Assembly (NCBI RefSeq): GCF_016906535.1
Contig: NC_057372.1
Span: forward strand, 2,151,501 to 2,215,500
DNA: 64,000 nt
From: Rhizoctonia solani
Lineage: Eukaryota; Basidiomycota; Agaricomycetes; Cantharellales; Ceratobasidiaceae
Direction: 5' to 3'
The translations under genes and the position numbers were made by a program. Below are positions 23,577-35,489 of this stretch, piece by piece; position 1 is the stretch's first letter; every line of letters starts with the position of its first letter. The notes beneath the pieces are model-generated. The model saw nothing but the letters and a program-made list of their open reading frames with translations. It had not been told where the DNA came from and searched no databases.

Positions 23577-25527
23577 ATGGTCCGACTTGCCCCTTTGGCC
23601 GTTGCTGCGTCTTTGACGTCATGCGCATGTGCAAGCTTCATTGATGATACCATTAATGCATTAAAACTTCCTTTGAGCTCAGAGAAGTTGCAGAATGTCA
23701 GTATCTTTACCAAAACTGAAGACCCATTACTTACATTGGTCGGCCAATAGGACATCAAGCTTCCAGCACTCAAGACTCACGCTAAGCTCCTCCAGAGCTT
23801 TGCGGACAAGTCCAATGGAACTCGTGTCTTTGGTTCAAAAGGACACAATTCCTCTGTTGGTGAGCCTGAAAGAGACTTGTACCATGAGTTCTTCCCTGAA
23901 TATATGGTTTTGTTTAGACTATGTGGCTACTATTGCGAAATTGGCTGGTTACGATGTGCAACGACAGACATTCCCACACGAATATTCAGAGGTCCTTACT
24001 CAGAAATTTGTGGCTAATGCACCTATTAATATCAATGCCATGACTGTTCGTCAAACTTTATACCTAATTTGGCGGCCGTTCCCAATTAATCTTTGATTCT
24101 GTTTTTCAGTATTCACCCTCCACTCCTCTCGGAGGCATTACTGTTCCTCTCGTTCTGATTCCCGGCCCCGATGCCGCCCCATCAGCTGGATGTACGCCAG
24201 CGGACTTTGCTAGTGTCGATGCCAAGGGAAAGATTGCACTCATTCAACGCGGTGGATGTAATTTTGCTATTAAGAATGAGAATGCCAAGAATGCGGGAGC
24301 TGTCGGCGTTGTTGGTATGTCACTTTATAATCCAAAACCTTTTTACAGCATAATTTTAACCGAAAAATAACCATAGTGTACAATAATGTTGAGGGTGCTA
24401 TCTCTGGTACTCTTGGTGCCTCAAACCCCACTGCATATGTCCCAATCGGAGGCATCACCAAAGCAGAGGGGGAAACACTTGCTCAACGATTGTCGTCTGG
24501 TCAACCCATTTCAGCCACGCTCGATATCAATATTTTTGTGGAACAGAGGTATAGCAGCAACGTGATTGCCACTTCCAAAGCGGGTAATCAGAGCAACATT
24601 GTTTTCATCGGCTCCCATCTCGACTCGGTTACAGCTGGTGCTGGTATTAATGACAATGGATCTGGTGAGTAATTATAATGAGTTTAATCTAGGAGCGTTT
24701 GACAAAATGTCCGGTTGTTAGGTTCAATCACTGTTCTCGAACTTGCTATCCAACTTGCCAAGTACAAACTCAAGAACGCAGTCCGCTTTGCTTGGTGGAC
24801 TGCGGAAGAGTATGGCTTGGTTGGATCAGAGTACTATGTCGAAAATCTTCCCGAGGCCGAACGCAAGAAAATCGCCCTTACATCAACTTGGACATGGTCG
24901 CCAGTCCGAACTATGTGATTGCTGTGTATGATGGTGACGGCTCTGCCGGAATCAATCCCGGCCCAACGTAAGTCCATTCCCAAAGCTTGGTGGATGCAAG
25001 ACTTATTGGGATCATATAGTCCCCCCGGCTCTGGCGCCATCGAGAAGGTGTTCACCGATTACTTCAAATCGAAGAAAATTCCGAGCGTGCCAACTGAATT
25101 TAGTGGTCGTTCTGACTACGGCCCTTTTATTGCCGAAGGAGTAAACATCCCCGCTGGTGGGCTATTCACTGGTGCAGAAGGCGTCAAGACCGAAGAGCAG
25201 GCCAAGTTGTTCAGCGGAACGGCTGGAGTCGCATACGACGTCAACTACCATGGCAAGGGTGATACCTACAGCAACCTCAATTTTACGGCCTTCGAAATCA
25301 ACGCCAAAGTGGGTACAACTTATGCGTTTCAAATTTAAATTTATTTATAGATGAATTCATAGGCTTCTGCACATGCTATCGCTACGTTCATCCAGTCTAC
25401 GAAGGTAGTCGATGACGAAAAAGCTACCGCTGGTGCCTCACCCAAAGTAGCTGCCAAGATCGCTGCTGAGCCGAACGACGCTCTCGTTGCCCAGGGTAAA
25501 GACCTTTGCGCCGGAGAACTCGCATGA
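23577..25527 (+). CDS. Secreted or vacuolar M28 aminopeptidase with PA domain (aminopeptidase Y-like)
   Basis: MVRLAPLAVAASLTSCACAS is a signal peptide. A prodomain-like region (KLAGYDVQRQTFPHE) is followed by a PA domain with GCTPADFASVDAKGKIAL and QRGGCNFAIKNENAKNAGA. The zinc peptidase core has GSHLDSVTAGAGINDNGSG (His and Asp ligands), WWTAEEYGLVGS (catalytic Glu and ligand), NLDMVASPN (Asp) and NYHGKGDTYSN (His). All expected ligands are present, so activity is likely. Aminopeptidase Y-type enzymes remove N-terminal residues in vacuole or secretions. One base is missing near 24,878 (IAL then YINLDM), consistent with TTT read as TT. It is convergent with eIF3j, 130 bases between stops. 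A mixture of short introns is resolved in phase. Confidence 0.87.
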
Positions 25528-25656
25528 AGAACTCGGAGTCATGTATCATGTCCACTAAATGTATCAAGCAACATGTATTAACGAAGTTCAATCTACTACA
25601 AAACGTTCCGCAAGTGTGAGGACGAGTATTAGCTCTAGTTTGTCGTACGACCTGCA

Positions 25657-26719
25657 TTACATAAAATCGTCATTGCCAAAGTCGTCCAGCGCCTCCTCGT
25701 ATGCACTTGTGTCGAGCCTTTGGACCTCGGTTAGAGATTGCACTGATTATATGCTAGATGTTATCACATACTTGCTATTGACCTTAGCAGCACCAAGGAC
25801 CGGCTTCATCGTTGCCTTTGGCTTTTTCTTGCCGCTTGCTTTATCACGCTGCTCCTTTTGTTTCTCATTAGCCAGAGTTGATAGAGTCGATGCGGCCTTG
25901 CGAATATCAACATCACGCAGAGACTCAGCAAGCGCTCGGACCTATTAGCAAAAATTGCATATTGGATTTGTAGCCCAAAAAACGCATTCACTCACGTGCA
26001 AATCGACAAAAGCAGCGTATAAAGGTTTAGACTGGTGTCTCTGGATGACATGCTCTATGATCATATTGGAGAGTTTCTGGAAATCCTCCTTGTTTCGTGG
26101 GTTGAATGTGACCAATTCGGCAAGTTCAGAAGGAGCATCTGCAAGTACATCTCAATCAGTAGCTCAAAGATAGCTATAATAAAGCGCTTACCTCCTAGAG
26201 CTGCGGCACCCAGAAGGTCCGTAGTGTTTTTCAAGTCGCTCTCGAGCTCCCGAGCCCTTTGCTCTGCGATGCTCATACCAGCACCTTCACCCACTGTCGC
26301 CCATTCCGAAGGATCAAGCTCTCCTGCTGCACCTCGACGTGTGTTTGCAGCCGCGGCTGCTTCTTTCTCAGCAATCTTAGCTTTGACCGACTTTCTTTTC
26401 TTTGTCGGTGCTGCAGCGGTAGTGGCTGTAGGTTCGGGTTTGGATTGATCCTCATCCGAGGAGGCATCCCAATCGGACTGAAAATTATGACGGTTGGTTA
26501 AGTATCCAAGTACTGGGGTGGATAAAGACGGCTTACGGCAGGTTTATCATCTTCATCTTCGTCCGCCCATTTAGATGGCTTGGGACGAGCTGCAGGTGCC
26601 GCAGGTCGCGCGGGGGCTGCTGCAGGAGTGTCGCTTTCGGAATCGTCTATTACAAATTTGCATGAGAGGTGCTTACGATTATGGTATGTATGTTACCTAC
26701 CCCAATTATCTGCGCCCAT
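25657..26719 (-). CDS. Eukaryotic translation initiation factor 3 subunit J (eIF3j/Hcr1)
   Basis: The protein begins MGADNWDDSESDTPAAA, the Trp-Asp-rich start of eIF3j. An Ala/Pro and acidic segment (KWADEDEDDKPASDWDASS) precedes a coiled basic region with KKRKSVKAKIAEKEA. The conserved helical core has DPSEWATVGEG, NPRNKEDFQKLSNMIIE and HQSKPLYAAFVDLHVRALA. It ends with acidic EEALDDFGNDDFM. eIF3j is a loosely bound eIF3 subunit that occupies the 40S decoding centre and helps recruitment and recycling. Length of about 260 residues fits the family. Short introns; no frame problem seen. It is divergent from the DNMT1 gene. Confidence 0.87.
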
Positions 26720-27250
26720 AACTCAAGTCACGATAATTGTGGATTGGCGAGAGGGCCAATGGCGGAAAGGGTTGATGGCTGTGGTTGTAATTCGATGATC
26801 GCCTTCCACTAAGCGCCGTAATATCCAGAGAGAATCACGTGGCCATTTGATTGTGATTTTTGGTGATCACCTCTAGCTATTGGCAATCTGGAATCTACTA
26901 CGCCTTGCTCGATCACTGCGAGTATCATACGAGACAAACGACTTTTATTACCGTCCTTTTTAATCCGAGGAGACGCGGAACTTAACGTGTGTGTGATAAC
27001 GAATATATGGGCATTCAGATAAGATAATGAAGACATTGAGAATTGTAATAGTACGGCGACAATTGGATTCCCTAAAGCTCCACAACAACGGCGCAGAGAC
27101 ATACGAACTCTGAATATAAATTGCATTTGTGTTCTCTATTGACTTTTCCCCAACGGACGAGGATTCTGTGGCCCTGATTTGGAATAGTTACGGTTCGACG
27201 TCAAGTAATTGGAAATCAGTCGCACTCTCTCTTCTCCCATCTCAGCTCCA
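26720..27250. other. Divergent promoter region between eIF3j and DNMT1
   Basis: This 531-base stretch separates two head-to-head genes. It contains no supported gene. A pyrimidine-rich run of CTCTCTCTTCTCCC lies just before the DNMT1 ATG, a common fungal leader feature. No TATA box was recognised. Confidence 0.5.
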
Positions 27251-30200
27251 ATGGATCCTAACAACTGGGAGAACAGTATTGACTGGGACGAATACCTCCC
27301 AGAGGCACAGATTATTCAGTCAATGGACGATATTGATCTCCAGGTTGAACACACGGACGATAACCGCCGTATTTTCCGCCTCGAGAACTTCATCGTTTAT
27401 GATACAAAGACAAAACAGCTTGCCACTTTTGACATTTCGAACGTCGAGCAAATGAGTATTATCGGCAAAGCTATCCCAATATTTCCCGATATCAACGACG
27501 ATGATGGTGGGAGGAGCGAGTATGGGGAGGGCGCGAGCGACGATTCCGATACCGCGCGCAGGCGGGCGCGTCCGGATGAAGAGCCCCCATATGAAATAGA
27601 CCTTCAACTCTCTACTATACAAAAGGCGGATTATACCTACTTGGACGTATCTGCGGCATGCTGCGAGTGAGCTCTCATTGTTAAGTCACAGTTGTGAACC
27701 CAACTAATCTCGTACTTAGTGGTATATACGTCCTCACGAACTACGCTTGGTAAGTCAAACGAATCTTCATAGTATAGATCGCCTATTGCTTCCTCAAGGT
27801 ATTTGCTGCAGCGACCATCCAAAATCTACGCCTCTCTATATGATCAACCGTTTCGCGAGTTCCGTCTCGTCTTGACTATTCTACGGCGAGCCTACGAAGA
27901 CCCCGAGGAGAGATTATCCGAGTTTCTCCCCAAATTTCGACGACATGCCACACGTATCGACAGAAAATATACCAAAGCCACCAATTGGGGGTATCGTGAG
28001 CTACATCAGATGGACTTACAGCAATGCGTAAGTACAACTTGCTTGTCAGGTTCTGTGCAAAATCAATTACAATGAATACGGTTATAATAGAGCACGAGCA
28101 TTGCGCATAACATTCAAGATTTTATTCAGAATCTATCCAACGAGCTTGAAAGTACCGATGACGCTGTGCAACGCGACCTGATTCGGGTTGTTCACGACAG
28201 GTTGACACATAGTCGAATTGTGGACAAAGTGTTGGCCGGCAATCTCGCAACTATTCGCCGACGAGACGGTGACCTCGAACCTTTTATGGACCCCTCCCCC
28301 CCTCTAAGCTCCCCCCCTCGATCTGCCATCGCTGCTACTGCTACCGGAAAGGAAGTGATCGAAATAGAAGATTCGAGTGACGAGGAGATGGATGATCTAG
28401 GTGCCCGGACGGCTCGCAAGGCTAAAGTCGGACGACAAACATGCACGACCCCGATTGTCGAGCGTGCTGCTCGGAAGGTTTTCTCCCACCCGCTCAATCT
28501 GATTGGCGAACAACTCCCCGAGGTGACCTGGCGAGAATCGAGAGCCAGGGGCATGGAGGTGACTGGCAACACAAAACTCACGGTAAGCTTTGATTGCCCG
28601 AGTTGATGGATTTGATTGAGAGTGCCTCCCAAAGCGAGGTCAATGTGTGCTTGTTCCTGCAGGAATAGACAAACAAGAACCACATGAAGTAAGCGGATTG
28701 CTCCGGCTATGTATACAATATGTTTATTTCTGACCAACGGGTTAACAGGACTGGGCGTTCAACCAGAACAAAACAAAGTCGATCAACGATGTTGCGAACA
28801 AGTATTGGCGAGTTTTGATAAGTTTGTTGCAGTGTATGCGCTCTTGAATTATTTCATTCCTAGGTTTGCTCAGATTATTGACGCAACGAGTGATAATCTT
28901 CACGTGCGTTGGTTTGACCATAGCTCCAAAACATCCTTGCTTGCTGCCTTGGAAAGACCATTAGAGCTATTCCTGTCCCAGCGCTGTGATGACATTCGAC
29001 GTGTGCATGTTAAGTGTATTATCGATGTTCGATGGCTTGGACCGGACCAAGGTGTACCAGATTATGAGGAAGGATATTACGTTCGGTGGGCTAGATGCTC
29101 TGTACTTTTCCCTACTTTCTTGACGGTCTTGCTAGATTCATCCGTACATTGGATAGTTCATTTACTTGGGCCAAGCCAGACGACATCCAACTCGACCCTT
29201 CGACCCAATGCGGGACGTGCGACTTGGCCAAGGACCGACAAACTCGATTTGACAGCTCAAGTGGGACACTCACTCTTCAAGGACTTGATATCCATCGCGG
29301 GGATTTCATTGTAACCCAGCCAATACCAACCTCTCCCTGGTTCCCGAACAGCTCGATCCCACTTGATAACCGTAGAGCATATCCCGGTCAAATTTTTCAG
29401 GTCATAAGAGCCATACGCTCGGATGGTCATGGAAGAGACTGCATAGTTGGGCTAGTCCTACAGCCATTTGAGCGCGTGAGCGAACTTCGGCGCCATGGTT
29501 TCCTAGATGAGGATCATGATGCATGTCCTGGCCGCCCGGCGAACGATGAGGTGAGCGATGAATTGTGCCATGCTCCTGTTGTTGACCCAAATAGAGACGC
29601 CTTTGCCTCATGGATTCGTGGACGAGTATACTCGAGTGGGAGACTCTGAAAGAATATCCCATGCGTAAATGCTATCTTCGACATCCCGACTCGTTTGCTT
29701 CGCACCAAGATATGAATTCTTGGATTTCCCAGAGCCCGCTTCACTTCCTAGTTGACCTTCGTGCTATGGCTACTGAGGAGGGCGCCACACCCGATCACCG
29801 TTTCCCGCAAGACCCACTCCTCCATTCTACCCAACATCTTCAGCTTCAGGAGTTCCAAAGTCTCGCAAAGCCATGCCGGAAGTGCCCAGAAGAACTAGGC
29901 AACTCTCGAGTCACCCGAATGAGAATGCTTGATATGTTTTCTGGGGCTGGTGGACTGAGTCAAGGCCTTGTCTTGTCAGGCGTGTGCGAGCCCAAGTATG
30001 CGATTGATCACGACGCAGCGGCACTCGAAACTTACAAGTAGGTAATTAACTGACGAAATTATGGATATTGGTAGGCTCATATTTGACAGGCAGAATTTCC
30101 CTGGGGTCAGTGCCATTCACCAAGATGTGAATGTGGCACTATCGGATACGCTCGTGGCGGCAGTTGCCGGACATGATCGTGCGCCCACTCCGAGTGATAG

Positions 30201-31849
30201 CGACAGCGAGGACTCCACTCTCCCGGGCCGATACGATGTCGACTTTATTTGCGCGGGCCCGCCATGGTGAGTGTATGCGCCTTTTTACGTTTCAAATCGT
30301 CCTCAATTGCGCATTTAGCCAGAGTTTCTCTGGCGCCAACCGATTCAGAAAGGATACCGACCCTCGTACAACAATGATTATTGCGGTTATGGCTGCCGTC
30401 GACCATTATCGACCCAAATACTTTCTCGTGGCAAGTCTGTTTCGTTTAATTTTCAAAGACTACCAATTTATTCCGTCCAAAAGGAAAATGTGCCGAACGC
30501 TCTTACGAACAGGATACTCGGCCCCTCGGCAAGAGGTAGAAGCAGTGACTCTGCAGAAACAGACTTTCACGAGGATAACTATGTTGAACAGGGGATCCTC
30601 AGGTTCATAACCCGAGCTGCCCTCGATCTTGGCTATGCTATTCGAGTTGGTATTCTGCAGGCCTCTGAGCACGGAGCACCACAGCATCGACGAAGGGCGT
30701 TCATTATGGGTGCTCGTCATGGACACACACTCCCAAATTTTCCTCTCCCAAGCTACTGCGTTCCTAAACCCGAGACCGGACTGCGCCTCCCGAGCTCTCG
30801 CTATGGTGACCCTACTCACCAGAAAGATGGCAATGTGCCAATTGTTGGAAACGGGATCCATCGACGAGTCACCATGTGGGACGCAATCAGCGATCTCGCT
30901 CCATTTGAATGGTACGCACATGTTCTATTCTAGCGTACTCTTTAAGCGTTGCAAACTCGCGTCTCGACACAGGGTCAATCCGTACTTTGCTATACCCGAG
31001 ACCGAGGCCTCGCGAGCAGAGGACCGAAGGCGACGGACCAGAGGCGAAACCCGCATTCCGGTTTATGTTGCCGTCAAGGACGATCGGCAGGCTGTGGGTA
31101 TAGGGGCGGGAGGGCCCGTTCCGTATCGAGGCGATTCGCCCTTTACATCTTACCAGCAAGAGGCGAGGGGGAGCGAGACCACGGTATCCGAACATTACAC
31201 TTCGTCATTCAAGTCGCCTCTTTTCGTTGAGCGGTCAGTCCGGTCCTTGTATTGGTCTGCTGAATTCTGAACTTTTAGTTATTAGCGTTGTCAATATTCC
31301 GTTATCTGCCAAAGCCGATCATCGCGGTGAGAGATGTGCTATATTGTCATTCATTAGCATATATTCAATTTTTTGTTAGCTCTTCCCGAGGTCCTGAAGA
31401 GGGGAGATTTCCTTTCGAACGTGTTCGGCAGTGGGGGCGCTAGCGGTTACTACCAAGGCGCATTCGGGAGATATGATAAAAAGGCACCGTTTGCGACTAT
31501 ACTTACTTCGCTCCGACCTGCTAAAAAGAACGGGTTCTGCATTCATCCTGATGTGGGTGGATTTACATTAGCCGCGATCGTAACCGTTGATTAATGCGGG
31601 GGGGAGGGGGTTAGCAAAAACGCATGCTCACCATGCGCGAACTCGCACGCGCACAAGGATTTCCCGACCACTTCCGGTTCCACGGGACTGTTGAACAAGT
31701 GAACCGCCAGGTAAGTGGGCACGCATATATCATGCGGTACCCCTAAGCTTATAGGCCACTTACAGATCGGCAATGCCGTCGTTATCCAAGTCTCACGCGC
31801 AATCGGACTCGAAATCAAAAAGGCAATCCTCAAAGACGGGGCCATTTAA
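27251..31849 (+). CDS. DNMT1-type DNA (cytosine-5) methyltransferase with RFTS and BAH modules
   Basis: The N-terminal half has a replication-foci-targeting domain (FRLENFIVYDTKTKQLATF, then YASLYDQPFREFRLVL). After an acidic linker (EVIEIEDSSDEEMDDLG) comes a BAH domain with CVLVPAGIDKQEPHE and KYWRIIDATSDNLHVRW. A second BAH-like stretch has LTLQGLDIHRGDFIV and YPGQIFQVIRAIR. The catalytic domain has motif I (LDMFSGAGGLSQG), motif IV PCQ, motif VI ENV, motif VIII QHRRRAF and the closing TMRELARAQGFPDHF and QIGNAV. The catalytic Cys codon is split by an intron (TG at 30265-30266, C at 30319). Such enzymes maintain CpG methylation on hemimethylated DNA. Frame continuity between about 29,580 and 29,700 is unclear and may hide a lost base. 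The ATG at 27251 is used because upstream frame lacks ATG. Confidence 0.88.
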
Positions 31850-31935
31850 CACCATTTTTTTTTGCTTCGTTTTCAGAACTATCTATACAACCATCTTAAT
31901 GTGATATATAATTCACGACGTACAAAAAAATCAAT

Positions 31936-33944
31936 CTATTCCTCCCCGCTTTCCTCGTCATCGCTTTGCACACCTACCACACCGCCTCCCTCGCGTGTTC
32001 TCTCCCACCCACCTTGACGCAGGGGCAAGCGCGAGCCAAACGACTTTCTCGCTCCCGGGTTAGCGCCGATATCCCAGACTTGGAGTTTTGCCTTGGATCC
32101 GGCTGCGGCCAGCGTCAACGGATCGTCGGGCGAGAATCCGACCGTGAAGACTTTGCCCTGCAGAATTGGCGAGTTACACATGAACATGGATAATTATATA
32201 TATATATATAAAGGGAGAGGGGTTAGGACGTACGACTTCGAGATTGCGGCTCGTGACCATGCTCGCGTTGACATTATCCCCGTCGACCTCGACGTTCCAG
32301 ATTTTGACGAGCTTGTCTGCTCCGCCGGTCGCGACGCAGCCTCGTACGTGGGGGTTAATGTCGAGGGCGGATGCAGCGCCCGTATGGGCCGAGAGCGTGA
32401 ACCGGGACTTGGTTGGCGCGGGGAGGGATCCTGAAGCGGGGATCGCAGAAAGCGTTCGGGCATCGAAATAGTGGACGTTTCCGTCTTCCAGCGAGACCTA
32501 ATATATGTACGCATGCACGCAAGTCGAATTAGCTAAGAGACCTCCACGCGCATATATGCAGTCTGGATGCTCACGTAGAACGACATTGCCTCCCAAGGAT
32601 CCCACCGCAGAGCTCGACATCAGCACCGATAACTGCACCAACGGCCTTGCCCGGATCGCGCGAATCAAACACCCGCACGGTGTGGTCGTAGCTTCCAGTC
32701 AAGAGAACCTCGGGCTGGACCGTGTTCCACTGGACACTCTGCACCTTGTCACGATGAACACCAAAGCTCCTCACCGCACTCCCCGCACCCCCTGTACTCC
32801 CTGCGCCCGAGGACAAGTCCCAGATCTTGACGGTAGCATCGGCGCTAGCGCTCGCGAGGATATTCCGGTGCGAGCGGTTCCAGGCAAGACCGAGGACGGC
32901 GTCGACGTGGTACTCGGGCGTAGGATCGCGCGCCTTGGTCTGCTTGCGCTTCTTTTTGCCCGTCCCGAGCGGTACGGGAACGTGCGCTGCGGACTTGTCG
33001 GGGCGGCCGAGGATGAGCGAAGGGTAGATGGCCTCTGTTACGTCCAGCGACCAGATTTCGATTTCGGGCTCGAACGTGCCGACTGCGATAAAGTTTCCTT
33101 GTTGTTGTTGAAGGGGTCGAGGGGGAGGACGAGGAGGTGGGAGGAAAGTCGAGCCATTCGAGGCAGAGAGGAAAGGAAGGGAGGAGAATGTCGTGGTGGA
33201 CATAGAGGTTTTCGTCATTGTCGTTGTAGATGTATATGTCGAGATGCGAGACTTCGTCCTCTGTTTTGGCAGTGACGATCATGTTGTCTGTGGACTGGAC
33301 TTGGAGCTCGGCTCGTTCTGCCTCTTCATCGTCCTGGTCGTGGTAGGTTAGATAGAATGAAAAGGTCTGGACGCTAACGGACCTCTTTTAGTGTGATGTA
33401 TGGATCTTCGTCGTTTGAGCGATAATAAGTAAGGCCTTTGATGTTGCTGAATACACCAGAGGCTGCCAAAGTTATTAGCCATGTGTTCTATGGCACACCC
33501 AACAAGATCTCACCGGCCCCAATCTTCTCCTCGTCGTAATTGTCAAGATTGTACTCGGCAAGACCGTCTGGATCGTCTTGAGCATTCGGCTTTGACTTGG
33601 ACTTTTTAGGCTCGGGGTCGATCACGTCTTCGTCCATACGATCATCGTCAGACGCACTGCTTTAATGTCAGAAAGTGACGCTTTGCAGAGAAGAATGGTA
33701 GCTCACTCTTCCCACGAATCATCATTATCATCCTCTTCGACACTACTATCCTCCTCGTCGCTCCTGTTCTCCATGTCATGGGCAGCCTCGCTCGCGCGCT
33801 GCAACTCGATCTGGGCATCCTCGAGCTCAATGCGTGCGAGCTTCTGGACCCGTTCGAGTCCTTTTCGTCGAGATTATATTTCTCCGGGTTCTCGACTGCT
33901 ACTCCCCGTCGGACCCATGCTATGCTGCTGATCAACGGACTCAT
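31936..33944 (-). CDS. Periodic tryptophan protein 1 (Pwp1), WD40 ribosome-biogenesis factor
   Basis: The start MSPLISSIAWVRRGVA and ENPEKYNLDEK is the conserved Pwp1 N-terminus. An acidic stretch (SVEEDDNDDSWEDASDDD) follows. WD40 repeats are seen as GLAWNRSHRNILASASAD with TVKIWDLSS, VQWNTVQPEVLLTGSYDH with TVRVFDSRD, and a late FTVGFSPDDPLTLAAAGS. It ends acidic (DDEESGEE). Pwp1 helps assemble the 60S subunit and affects rDNA chromatin. The frame shifts about three times (near 33,858, 33,100 and 32,611), each consistent with one missing base. In a conserved growth gene I take these as consensus errors. It is convergent with DNMT1 (86 bases) and divergent from the Htd2-like gene (124 bases). 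Confidence 0.85.
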
Positions 33945-34068
33945 AACGAATAAAAAGAAAGTGTGGCGGAGAGACAGGAAATTTTGTCAAGCGCCGAGGC
34001 GGAGGAACCGACGATCAATTGGAAATGAAAAATGTAGCGGGAAAATGAATATCATGTGTTGCACTACG

Positions 34069-35233
34069 ATGGCCAGCGCTACCTTGGGCCTCCGAACCGC
34101 ATCTCGCCTCTCGACTAGACGTGTGTCGAGGGCATTCGCAAGACATAGCAGCACGAAACACGATGCGGCCGCTGAATCGACTGAAGCCGTGGGACTCGAG
34201 TGCGCGATTGGATATCGAAAATCATGTCCAAGACGCATGTCCAGGAGGACACAATCGACCCGCGCAAACTCCAACTACTCGATCTTACTTTACCCACATT
34301 CGAGGGAAACAACAGCAAACTGCAATCCAAACTAGTCGAGCCGGGCACACTAGTCGTACCCGGGACCGAACTCGTATTCTTCCCACCTCTAGTGCCCACA
34401 GACTCGCTCTTTGCAGACGGAACAGACCCATCGTACGCTGCGCCCTCGCCCTTTTCCGTCGGATGTGGGCAGGTGGGAATTTGCATTTGACCCGCACAAC
34501 CAGCTCCGAGTGGGCGAGAAACTGCGGTGCGAAACCACGGTGGAGGATGTCCAGCTCAAGGGCTGGGAAAAGGCCAGAGAGACAGGACTCGTCGACAAGG
34601 ACACGATGGTATTCGTCAAACAACGACGCGAGATTTCAAATCAACACGGATTCGCCGTCGTCGAGCGCCGTACGCACGTCTATCGCCCCGAGCTCGCCGG
34701 GCTGCCCACTGCAGAGGCCACGGGAAAGAAGAAACTGAGGTACCATTCGGGTGAGTACTACTGGTGTGTGTGCTGTACGATGATCGAATGGCCCGGGTTT
34801 TGATCGAGTAGAGTGCAGATCAACCGACCCCGGATGAACAGTTTACGTTCACGCCTTCCGCACATATGCTCTTCAGGTTCTCGGCTCTTACCTTTAACGC
34901 CCATCGTATCCACCTCGACCCCGTCTATGCGTCCCAGCAAGAAGGACACCAAGGTGCGTCGGGTTGTCTTCTCCCTCTAATCCTTTACTCACTTCAATCC
35001 AGATCGTCTGGTCCATGGTCCAATGACCGCCTCCTACTTTACGATTCGCCCACTTTAAGATGCCCTCGGAGAACCACGTCGCAGCCTTCAAGTACCGAGC
35101 CACACACCCGCTCGTCGTCGATCGCCCCTTGACCCTCAATCTAGCCTGGACGAGCGAACGCAGAGCTGCCGAGGTCTGGGCCACTGACCCGGACGGCATC
35201 CTAGGCATGCGCGGCTCGATCGTTTTCACCTGA
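34069..35233 (+). CDS. Mitochondrial hydroxyacyl-thioester dehydratase type 2 (Htd2-like)
   Basis: The N-terminus MASATLGLRTASRLSTRRV then SRAFARHSST is Arg/Ser-rich without acidic residues, a mitochondrial targeting peptide. Conserved segments follow: FDPHNQLRVGEKLRCETTVE, VFVKQRREISNQHG, FTPSAHMLFRFSALTFNAHR with IHLDPVYA, and RLVHGPMTA after an intron. The end is FKYRATHPLVVDRP to GMRGSIVFT. This is the hot-dog-fold dehydratase of mitochondrial type II fatty acid synthesis, which removes water from 3-hydroxyacyl-ACP on the path to the lipoate precursor. The frame as given breaks about five times (near 34,199, 34,455, 34,477, 35,030 and 35,047), each fixed by one missing base. Without read support a pseudogene cannot be excluded. 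It is convergent with the cytosolic fatty acid synthase. Confidence 0.75.
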
Positions 35234-35489
35234 GTCCACAGATTCTTGAAATCTTATCGTGTGTATTATTAGTCCCTGGTCTCTTGGCTTTTTTTTTTTA
35301 TACACTGGACAAAAATTCTCACAAGTCGACGCGGCGCATATAACCCAGATGGTGACAAAAATTTACTATTCGCGCATGGGATAATCAACAACGTATGAAA
35401 AAGGAAAACAGGAGATGTACAAGGTCATAGAAAGAAATCATAAGCACACAGACTGGAATTCATAACAGAGACGTGAAGATCTAGACAAT

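Noticed and set aside
25806..26501. Several open frames antisense to eIF3j and on the plus strand
   Set aside because: They are shadows of the eIF3j coding exons.
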